This document shows, piece by piece, positions 1-5,229 of a stretch of 5,229 nucleotides of DNA (position 1 is its first letter; each line of letters opens with the position of its first letter). The notes beneath the pieces were generated by a model. The model was not told the origin of the DNA, ran no database searches, and saw only the letters and a program-made list of their open reading frames with translations. Source of the DNA: Ardenticatenales bacterium (GTDB lineage: Bacteria > Chloroflexota > Anaerolineae > Ardenticatenales > Ardenticatenaceae). Made by a program: the position numbers and the translations under genes. The stretch spans positions 1-5,229 of the forward strand of contig JACCSL010000833.1 in NCBI GenBank assembly GCA_013812995.1. The letters run 5' to 3'.

Positions 1-102
1 GCCCTGCTTCGCTATTGGCAGCAGGCGAATCACCGCGCTTATCGCTCCCATCGCAAACGCCGTCTCGCCCTTCTCCATCAGCGTGAGCAGCTTGCGTTGT
101 AG
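1..102 (+). CDS. C-terminal end of an unidentified protein (partial)
   Basis: Frame 1 is open from the first base to a TAG at 100-102 and gives 33 residues ending HQREQLAL. The tail is very basic and polar (many Arg, His and Gln, including RSHRKRR) and probably forms an amphipathic helix. Codon use (CGC, CTG, GCC, CAG) fits a real GC-rich gene. Basic tails of this kind occur at the end of some transposases, which would suit the decayed surroundings, but no catalytic motif lies in the window and I do not recognise the protein. The start is off the left edge. It converges with the minus-strand remnant that ends at 145, leaving 42 bases between the two stop codons. No clear terminator or insertion-sequence end is visible in that gap. 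Confidence 0.45.
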   Translation, partial: ALLRYWQQANHRAYRSHRKRRLALLHQREQLAL

Positions 103-149
103 TATTAATTACCCGGTATGAGCGCACCTTCTAGGGCTATTCGTTCATG

Positions 150-168
150 CCACCGCCTCTGGCGGTGG
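150..168. repeat. Perfect 8-bp inverted repeat at the end of the ATPase remnant
   Basis: CCACCGCC (150-157) and GGCGGTGG (161-168) pair perfectly around a 3-base loop. The dyad covers the last codons of the minus-strand remnant (the PPPEAV part) and stops 3 bases before its stop codon. Neither strand has a run of T after it, so I do not call it a factor-independent terminator. It may only reflect GC-rich Pro/Ala coding. Confidence 0.4.
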
Positions 169-174
169 TCGTTG

Positions 175-938
175 ACTTCCGACGAGGCGCACCGCGGCGA
201 GTGCATCCTGGAGCATAGTATAGCGGAGGGCATCGGGCAGCAGGGGAGCGAGCTCGACAAGGGTGCTCGCCCGGTATGGTGCTTCCCGGATGGCACGCAC
301 CACAGCGAGGGTTTCCTGGAGCACGGCCTGCCGGAGTTCCTCGGAAAGATGGGGGACAAGGCGCATCAGGATGAGCGCGTGCCGTGCCCCTGCGGGGGGA
401 ACGAGCCCTACGACATCCCCTTTCTCCTCCGCCCGGATGATGGGCGGGATAGCGAGGATCTCCTGGAGCACAGCACGTTGGAGCGCCTCTGGCAGCAACA
501 GAGCGAGATCGACCATGATGGCCGCTCGCTGCCAGTCCTCCGGGATGGCGCGTGCGGCGGTGAGCGCCTCCTGGAGCACGCCGTGGCGCTCCTCGTCCGG
601 CAGCAAAGGAGCAAGGTGCCCAAGTGTCTCGCCCCGCAATACGTCATGGTGGACGGTGCGGGCGGCCTCAAGCGCCTCCTGAAGCACGGCCTGCCGGAGG
701 GGGTCCGGCACAGGGGAGCTAGGTCGGCAAGGGTGCTGGCGCGATTCCAATCATCCTGGAGGGTGCGTGCAGTGGCGAGCGCCTCCTCCAGTATGGTGCG
801 CCGGAGGGGGTCCGGCAAGAGCGGGGCGAGCTCGACAAGGGTGCTGGCCCGTATCCATGCCTCCTGGAAACCGCGCGCGGTCGTGAGGGCTTCCTGGAGC
901 ACGGCCCGCCGCCGGAAGACTGGTAGGAGCGGGGCAAG
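175..938 (-). repeat. Seven tandem 108-bp (36-residue) helical repeats
   Basis: Each unit starts with LAPLLP or a close variant, followed by a helix like LRRAVLQEALTAAR, a turn, and a second helix like DWNRASTLVE. Unit starts on the minus strand are 938, 830, 722, 615, 507, 360 and 252. Units 1, 2, 4 and 6 are exactly 108 bases. Unit 3 is 107 bases because of a one-base deletion. Unit 5 is 147 bases, so it has 13 extra residues. The last unit runs out near the stop. The pattern is that of a two-helix solenoid repeat (HEAT- or TPR-like), which in STAND proteins serves as a binding surface. Similarity between units is high at the DNA level, so they probably expanded by unequal crossing-over. 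Bases 710-711 mark the frameshift inside unit 3. Confidence 0.8.
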
Positions 939-1334
939 CTTGGCGAGGGCGCTGACCAGCGCAAAGCAGTCCTCCGCCGGGGCCTCTGCCCGCGCCAGAT
1001 GCACGCCGTAGTAGCGCACGGCATAGGTAGGGGCGTTCTGTGGGGTCAGGTGCCCCTCATTCAGCGCCTCAAGCGTCGCACGGCCGAGGAGGCCCGTCGT
1101 CCAGCCGGGTCTGGAGTGCTTCGACATAGAGGCGCACGAGCAGCGGGTCGCCCTTCGTCAAGGGGTTACAGTTCAGGGAGAATATCCGGTGTTGCCATCG
1201 CAACCAGAACCTCGCGCAGTCCCTCGCGGTCCAGGGGAGACATGCCACATCCCCTGAGCCACTTTCTTGGAGGTACAGCCGTCAACGACCCCCCATTACA
1301 CCCATAGGGTGCCTGGATGTGAAATCGGGGGCTT

Positions 1335-1390
1335 GGCTCTCACGCATCGGTGGAGCCGTTCAGTGGAGAGTGAGTGATAGCTATCCTCAC
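1335..1390. other. Two adjacent hairpins in the gap before the structured RNA
   Basis: The first hairpin pairs GGCTC (1335-1339) with GAGCC (1353-1357), with inner CAC/GTG pairing around a 6-base loop. The second pairs GTGAG (1370-1374) with CTCAC (1386-1390), with inner GAT/ATC pairing around AGCT. They lie between the ATPase remnant and the 14-bp stem of the RNA element. No T tract follows, so they do not look like ordinary terminators. They could be part of the 5' region of the RNA, or the subterminal hairpins of a single-strand transposon end. Bases 1271-1334 hold nothing else that I can identify. Confidence 0.35.
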
Positions 1391-1403
1391 CTGGCGCATC
1401 TAA

Positions 1404-1714
1404 TACGACAACGAGAGATTGGTCTTGGGTTGAGCCAATGGCTGCGAATTCTCAGAGTACCGGTAGCCATTGTAATGGGATGAAGTAGTTTGGCGCTAGT
1501 CAGTAAATCAGCGAACTCTCGTTGTCGTACTAAGCACTGGCCGGTTGACTACGCGGCCCTGCCGGCCGAAGCTGGCAGCAACAGGGCAGGTGATAACGTC
1601 TACCTAACGTTGAAGGTTTTACCGGGCCAACGCTTTCTAGGCCCGAACCTCTCCCCTTCAGTTGATAAGCGGCGCGATAACCGTTACCTCCCCTGTCTGT
1701 AAATCGAAGGGGAG
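1404..1714 (+). ncRNA. Structured RNA element, HEARO/omegaRNA-like (IscB-type guide RNA scaffold), without an adjacent iscB
   Basis: The plus strand folds into a chain of strong helices. A perfect 14-bp stem (1404-1417 with 1516-1529) encloses a perfect 8-bp hairpin (1436-1443 with 1465-1472). Then come an 8-bp hairpin with a CGAA loop (1559-1566 with 1571-1578), a 5-bp hairpin (1595-1599 with 1607-1611), a bulged 5+6-bp stem (1614-1618 and 1623-1628 with 1640-1650), and a closing perfect 9-bp stem (1651-1659 with 1706-1714). As I remember the published IscB omegaRNA, it has the same order: a long first stem around a hairpin containing AUGGNUGCGA (here 1438-1447), then AGCAC (1533-1537), a GNRA-like hairpin, GAUAAGC (1664-1670), and ACCUC (1686-1690) entering a terminal hairpin. 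This comparison is from memory, not an alignment. In that family the RNA guides a nickase or nuclease, and the guide lies just 5' of the first stem, here about 1388-1403. No iscB/isrB start or RuvC/HNH motif follows, so it would be a stand-alone copy or relic. Structured RNA is well supported; the family name less so. Confidence 0.5.
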
Positions 1715-2110
1715 TGCCTTTGTGCAAAGCCAGTACTATAACATTGTTGCACAATCAAGGAATTCGGGTCCGTCTCTGTCACGGTCGCCGTGTTGCTCAG
1801 CGTGCCACTCGCGGTGGCTGCCACCGTGATAGGGGGCGATGTTTGGTGCGCTCATGCCTCTATCGTCTCTGAGACCAAGGCGCTCGCGCTCCATGCCTAC
1901 CGCGCGGCGTTGTAGACGAAGCCGGTCGAACAGGTCTAGGAGGCTCCAAGGCTCTCAGCAGTCCAGAGCTACACCCGTGCGTTGCTGTGCCCAACGCTCC
2001 ACCGTTCCTCGGCGCTCCTTCACAACCTTCCTCCCTGTACCCTCGCCGCCTTTTCTATGCCAGGTGTGGCGTTTTCCGCTATCATCGGTTCACCTCACCG
2101 TCGCCCAACG
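1715..2110. other. Intergenic leader region with short dyads, no convincing gene
   Basis: No start codon with a ribosome binding site leads into a plausible protein here. One plus-strand phase is open from 1742 to a TAG at 1913-1915 and again from 1940 to 2122. Its first part contains a hydrophobic stretch (SVTVAVLLSVPLAVAATVIGG split across codons 1766-1830), but it has no good start and an internal stop, and open phases come easily in GC-rich DNA. Several inverted repeats are visible: CTTTG/CAAAG at 1718-1729, ATTGT/ACAAT at 1743-1755, CACGG/CCGTG at 1780-1792, and the alternatives GCCAC/GTGGC (1804-1818) and CGGTGG/CCACCG (1812-1826). This stretch probably holds transcription signals of the cyclase gene together with remnants of whatever followed the RNA element. 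Confidence 0.5.
2057..2085 (+). promoter_or_regulatory. Weak candidate promoter for the cyclase gene
   Basis: TATCAT (2080-2085) resembles a -10 box, and ATGCCA (2057-2062) lies 17 bases upstream, matching four of six positions of a -35 box. The start of transcription would fall about 30 bases before the ATG, which fits a short leader. The match is weak and chance hits of this quality are common. Confidence 0.2.
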
Positions 2111-2118
2111 AAGGAGGA
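2111..2118 (+). promoter_or_regulatory. Ribosome binding site of the cyclase gene
   Basis: AAGGAGGA is a near-perfect anti-Shine-Dalgarno complement. Only three bases separate it from the ATG at 2122. It fixes the start: no other in-frame start in this neighbourhood has such a site, and the cyclase fold begins shortly after residue 28. Confidence 0.85.
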
Positions 2119-2121
2119 CCG

Positions 2122-5100
2122 ATGAACCCCGCCTTGTTAGCCTACCTGCCAATGGACCGCCGCCATGCCCTGGCGGCAGGCACTGCCCTACCGGAGCACA
2201 TGCAGGGGGCCGCGCTCTTTGCCGATATCTCCGGCTTTACCCCACTCACCGAGGCACTCACCCGCGACCTGGGGCCGCGCCGAGGGGCCGAGGGGCTGGC
2301 CTACCACCTGAACCGTGTCTACGATGTGCTGACCAGCCAGGTACATCAACATCGGGGCAGTGTCATCGGTTTTGCGGGCGATGCGATGACCTGCTGGTTC
2401 GACGGCGATCCAGGGCTACGCGCCACGGCCTGTGCTCTGGCCATGCAGCAGGCTATCCTATCTCTTCCCTCTGAGGAAATTGCTGTCCTGAGCATCAAAG
2501 TGGCGGTAGTGAGCGGTCGCGTGCGGCGCTTCCTGGTGGGGGACCCTGCTATCCAGGTATGGGAGGTACTGGCGGGTCAGACCCTTACCTGGCTGGCAGA
2601 GGCTGAGCAGCTGGCCCGCAAAGACGAGGTGCTGCTGGATGCCACCACCGCCGCGCGACTGAACGAGGCTGTGCAACTGGGGGAGTGGCGTACCTCGTCG
2701 AAGGGGGCGCGTGCGACCGTCGTGGCTGGGTTGACACGAGAGGTGACACCCCGCTCGTGGCCCGCCCTCGCGCCGGATGCCTTGACAGAGGCGCAGGTGT
2801 GCTCGTGGCTGCTCCCCACCGTCTATGAGCGGCTGCGCACGGGGCAGGGCGAGTTTCTGACTGAGTTACGCCCGGCAGTCGCACTCTTTCTATGTTTCGA
2901 GGGATTGGACTACGAGCAGGATGCACAGGTCGGGCAGAAGCTGAATGGCTTTATCTGTTGGGTGCAGGAGGTCATCACGCCCTATGAGGGAAGCCTGCTG
3001 CAACTGACAGTCGGCGATAAGGGCAATTATCTGTATACCGCCTTCGGTGCGCCTATCGCGCATGAGGACGATGCGGCACGCGCTGTAGATGCCGCGCTAC
3101 AACTGCGCCACCCGCCCGCCGAGTTCGGCATCCATACCGTCAAGATCGGGATCAGCCGGGGGACGATGCGTACGGGGGCGTATGGCGGCAGCCAGGCGCG
3201 CACCTATGGCTCACTCGGGGATGAGGTGAACCTAGCTGCGCGGCTGATGCAACACGCCGTCCCCGGCCAGGTATTGGCGAGTGGCCGTGTGCAGCGCGCC
3301 ACCCAGGAGCACTTCCACTGGCAAAGCTTGCCCGCCGTACAGGTCAAAGGCAAGGCAGAGCCGATCCCGCTCTTTGCGCTGCTCGGTGCGCGCCCCCAGC
3401 CGACGATACATCTCCAGGAACCGAGCTACACCCTGCCGATAGTGGGGCGAGAGGGAGAACTCGCGCAGATCGAAGCGTGTATGGAGCGCACGTTGAGCGG
3501 ACAGGGACAGGTGGTGGGGATCACAGGCGAGGCGGGGATGGGCAAAAGCCGCCTTGTGGCCGAGGTCGTGCGCCGGGCACGCGCGCGCGGGCTTGACGGA
3601 TATGGAGGGGAGTGTCAATCCTATGGCCTGAATAGCCCCTATCTGGTCTGGCAGCCCATCTGGCGCAGCCTGTTCAATCTGGACGCAAGTGCCTCGCTCA
3701 CTGAGCAGGAAGCGCTCCTGAGTCAGGCGCTGGAGGCGATTGACCCTACCCTGCTGCCGCGCCTGCCACTGCTGGGTCCGGTGCTGGGATTGCCCCTGGC
3801 GGATAATGACCTGACGCGTCAATTGGATGCCAAATTACGCAAAGGCTCGCGCGAGGCCCTGCTGGTGGATGTGTTGCGCGCCAAGGCGGAAATTGCTGCG
3901 CGCCGTGGCAGGGCACTCCTCCTCGTGCTGGAGGACACGCACTGGCTAGACCCGCTCTCACACGATCTGCTGGAGGTCATCGGTCATGCTAGTCTAACCA
4001 TGCCGTTGCTACTTCTTTTGGCCTATCGCCCCCCGGAGGTGGCCCGCCTCCAGGCCCCACATGTGGCACGCCTGCCCCATTTCAGCGAGATTCGGTTAGG
4101 CATGCTCCCCGCGCCAGAAATGACGCAACTGCTTGAGAACAAGCTGGTACAATTGTTCCCGCCTGCCGGGCGTCCCGCGCCCACGCGGCTGGTCGAGCAG
4201 CTCCTGGTGCGGGCGGAGGGGCTACCTTTCTACGCCGAGGAACTGCTCAATTATCTGCACGACCAGGCACTCGATCCCTGGGACTCCCAGGTTCTGGAAC
4301 AGCTGGAGTTGCCTTCCAGCCTGCACAGTTTGGTGCTCAGCCGCATCGACCAGCTAACGGAATCCCAGAAGGTCGCCATCAAGGTGGCGAGCGTGATTGG
4401 GCGCGTCTTCTCCTTCCACTGGCTGCTGGGCTACTATCCCAATCTGGGTACCCGCGCACAGGTGCACACAGACCTGGAGGAGCTCAGACGGTTGGATCTG
4501 ACGCCCCTGGAGCAGCCCGAGCCGGAGCTCACCTATCTGTTCAAGCATAGCGTGACGCAGGAGGTGTCTTACGAGAGTCTACCCTACCAGCGGCGCGCTG
4601 TGCTCCACGAGCAACTGGCGACCTACCTGGAGGCTCTGGAGGGAGAAACAGGGTTGCCCCAGCTGGAACTGCTCGCCTACCACTACGGCCGCAGTGAGAA
4701 CCTATCCCAGCGACGGCGCTATCTGCACCTGGCCGGGGAGGCAGCCCAGGCGGCCTTTGCCAACGAAGCAGCGGTCGATTACTACGAGCGCCTGCTACCG
4801 CTCGTGGCAGAGGCAGAGCAGGGTGAGATCCTGTTTCGCCTGGGGGAAATCTTCCGAGTCACGGGACGGTACGACGACTCGGAACGTTGCTGCCAGCAAG
4901 CACTGGGTCTAAGCCGACAACAGGCTGACCCTGTCGCCGTCGTGCGTTGTCAACGGGCGCTTGCACACCTGTACGAGCAGCGCGGTAACTACCCCGAGGC
5001 CATGACCTGGCTGAAGCAGGCAGAGAAAGGAAGCCAGCCACCAGAGCTGGCAGGCGAACGGAGCAAGCTCCTGAGTCTGAAGGGGCACATCCTGGCGCGG

Positions 5101-5229
5101 ATGGGGAACTACGACCAGAGCCTGGAGATGACCACAGAGGCACTCAGGCTGGCCGAGGCACAGCAGGACAGAAGGCTCATCATAGAGGCGTCGATCAACA
5201 TGGCCAACACCTACACGGATCGGGGGAGC
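2122..5229 (+). CDS. Soluble-adenylyl-cyclase-like protein: tandem class III cyclase domains, AAA/STAND ATPase, TPR-like repeats (partial, 3' end off window)
   Basis: The frame is open for 1036 codons to the right edge. Residues about 28-200 form cyclase domain 1: FADISGFT supplies metal-binding Asp35, and GFAGDA supplies the second, Asp87. Residues about 252-420 form cyclase domain 2. It lacks the first metal aspartate (FLCFEGLDYEQD) but has GDEVNLAAR with transition-state Asn370 and Arg374. This split matches mammalian sAC (ADCY10), where both domains build one site converting ATP to cAMP and pyrophosphate. The Lys that sAC has before FAGD is Gly83 here. Residues about 438-640 are an AAA_16-like NTPase: VGRE at 441-444, Walker A GEAGMGKS at 469-476, Walker B LLLVLED at 599-605 followed by HWLD. 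Residues about 690-850 look like the helical/winged region after the ATPase. TPR-like helix pairs follow at about 867-894, 901-931, 938-971 and 981-1012, with another begun at 1020. There is no signal peptide or membrane segment, so it should be cytosolic. The ATPase and repeats probably sense an unknown partner or ligand. Cyclase activity is inferred from residues; guanylate specificity cannot be excluded. Confidence 0.92.
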   Translation, partial: MNPALLAYLPMDRRHALAAGTALPEHMQGAALFADISGFTPLTEALTRDLGPRRGAEGLAYHLNRVYDVLTSQVHQHRGSVIGFAGDAMTCWFDGDPGLRATACALAMQQAILSLPSEEIAVLSIKVAVVSGRVRRFLVGDPAIQVWEVLAGQTLTWLAEAEQLARKDEVLLDATTAARLNEAVQLGEWRTSSKGARATVVAGLTREVTPRSWPALAPDALTEAQVCSWLLPTVYERLRTGQGEFLTELRPAVALFLCFEGLDYEQDAQVGQKLNGFICWVQEVITPYEGSLLQLTVGDKGNYLYTAFGAPIAHEDDAARAVDAALQLRHPPAEFGIHTVKIGISRGTMRTGAYGGSQARTYGSLGDEVNLAARLMQHAVPGQVLASGRVQRATQEHFHWQSLPAVQVKGKAEPIPLFALLGARPQPTIHLQEPSYTLPIVGREGELAQIEACMERTLSGQGQVVGITGEAGMGKSRLVAEVVRRARARGLDGYGGECQSYGLNSPYLVWQPIWRSLFNLDASASLTEQEALLSQALEAIDPTLLPRLPLLGPVLGLPLADNDLTRQLDAKLRKGSREALLVDVLRAKAEIAARRGRALLLVLEDTHWLDPLSHDLLEVIGHASLTMPLLLLLAYRPPEVARLQAPHVARLPHFSEIRLGMLPAPEMTQLLENKLVQLFPPAGRPAPTRLVEQLLVRAEGLPFYAEELLNYLHDQALDPWDSQVLEQLELPSSLHSLVLSRIDQLTESQKVAIKVASVIGRVFSFHWLLGYYPNLGTRAQVHTDLEELRRLDLTPLEQPEPELTYLFKHSVTQEVSYESLPYQRRAVLHEQLATYLEALEGETGLPQLELLAYHYGRSENLSQRRRYLHLAGEAAQAAFANEAAVDYYERLLPLVAEAEQGEILFRLGEIFRVTGRYDDSERCCQQALGLSRQQADPVAVVRCQRALAHLYEQRGNYPEAMTWLKQAEKGSQPPELAGERSKLLSLKGHILARMGNYDQSLEMTTEALRLAEAQQDRRLIIEASINMANTYTDRGS

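Larger units (their letters stand above)
145..1270 (-). pseudogene. Decayed STAND/NACHT-like ATPase with C-terminal 36-residue helical repeats
   Basis: Read on the minus strand, protein-like sequence continues through three phases but never in one open frame. From 1270 to 1166 it reads SPLDREGLREVL and so on, ending in TAA at 1168-1166. From about 1175 to 1069, in another phase, it reads NPLTKGDPLLVRLYVEALQ, ending in TGA. From 1127 to about 711, in a third phase, it reads LNEGHLTPQNAPTYAVRYYG, then two clean repeats. From about 710 to TGA at 147-145, in the phase of the second segment, it reads five more repeats. The PLDREGL and GDPLLVRLYVEAL elements resemble the region after the nucleotide-binding core of large STAND/NACHT-type ATPases in Ktedonobacteria, and the YYG-HL-RA element resembles the part just before their repeats (family recall, not searched). 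Several hundred residues expected between these two elements are missing, and no Walker motifs are present. Such proteins are usually sensor or scaffold ATPases; this copy cannot make one. The plus-strand open frame over the same bases is a shadow of the repeat codons. Confidence 0.7.

Noticed and set aside
175..938. CRISPR-like periodic repeats
   Set aside because: The period is 108 bases with no unique spacers, and the units translate into a regular 36-residue helical repeat, so this is coding repeat structure.
118..1011. Long plus-strand open frame of about 297 codons
   Set aside because: It lies opposite the 108-bp repeats of the ATPase remnant. Its protein is low-complexity and reflects the reverse complement of repeat codons, with no ribosome binding site.
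1401..1409. TAATACGAC, like the start of a phage T7 promoter
   Set aside because: Only the first nine bases agree; the following bases are not the T7 core, and they form the 14-bp stem of the RNA element.
1404..1529. Retron msr/msd or a small inverted-repeat transposon bounded by the 14-bp inverted repeat
   Set aside because: There is no reverse transcriptase nearby and no target duplication at the arms, and further strong helices continue to 1714, so the arms fit the first stem of a larger RNA better.
1404..1714. Group I or group II intron, RNase P RNA or tmRNA
   Set aside because: I could not find the group I core pairing elements, a group II domain V hairpin, or the conserved RNase P and tmRNA sequences.
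1715..1915. Degraded iscB start after the RNA
   Set aside because: The phases here do not give the expected N-terminal pattern of IscB (PL-P followed by RAR-LL), nor any HNH or RuvC motif.
1839..2474. Plus-strand open frame of 211 codons overlapping the cyclase start
   Set aside because: Its product is Arg/Ser/Pro-rich shadow sequence, it overlaps the well-supported cyclase gene in another phase, and it has no ribosome binding site.
3232..3822. Minus-strand open frame of 196 codons within the cyclase/ATPase gene
   Set aside because: It is antisense to conserved cyclase and Walker A coding sequence; open antisense phases are common in GC-rich genes.

Overview
The window is GC-rich bacterial DNA. 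It most resembles a Ktedonobacteria-type Chloroflexota genome. Three things point that way: a decayed STAND-type NTPase with regular 36-residue helical repeats, a structured RNA resembling HEARO/omegaRNA, and a very large soluble-adenylyl-cyclase-like multidomain protein. The assignment is inference from gene content, because no database could be searched.

Layout. Bases 1-102 hold the last 33 codons of a plus-strand gene that begins outside the window and whose product I do not recognise. Bases 145 to about 1270, read on the minus strand, are a broken gene for a STAND/NACHT-like ATPase with C-terminal helical repeats. It needs three different reading frames, carries a one-base deletion in repeat 3, has a probable frameshift before a GDPLLVRLYVEAL motif, and seems to have lost most of its middle. 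Bases about 1300-2110 contain no convincing protein gene. Within them, 1404-1714 can fold into a compact plus-strand RNA with several long perfect stems. Its order of parts and a few short motifs match what I remember of HEARO/omegaRNA, the guide RNA of IscB-type nucleases, yet no iscB gene follows. Bases 1715-2110 hold several short dyads but no recognisable gene.

From 2122 to the right edge (1036 codons, no stop) runs the main gene. It has tandem class III nucleotide cyclase domains arranged as in soluble adenylyl cyclase, then an AAA/STAND-type ATPase with Walker A and B motifs, then TPR-like helical repeats that run off the window. The catalytic residues are split between the two cyclase domains: metal-binding aspartates in the first, the Asn/Arg transition-state pair in the second. 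This predicts one composite active site making cAMP.

There is no evidence of an operon. The cyclase gene has its own strong ribosome binding site and about 400 bases of leader DNA after the RNA element. The neighbours on its left are a gene remnant and a probable mobile-element-derived RNA, so this looks like a turnover-prone accessory segment flanking an intact signalling gene.
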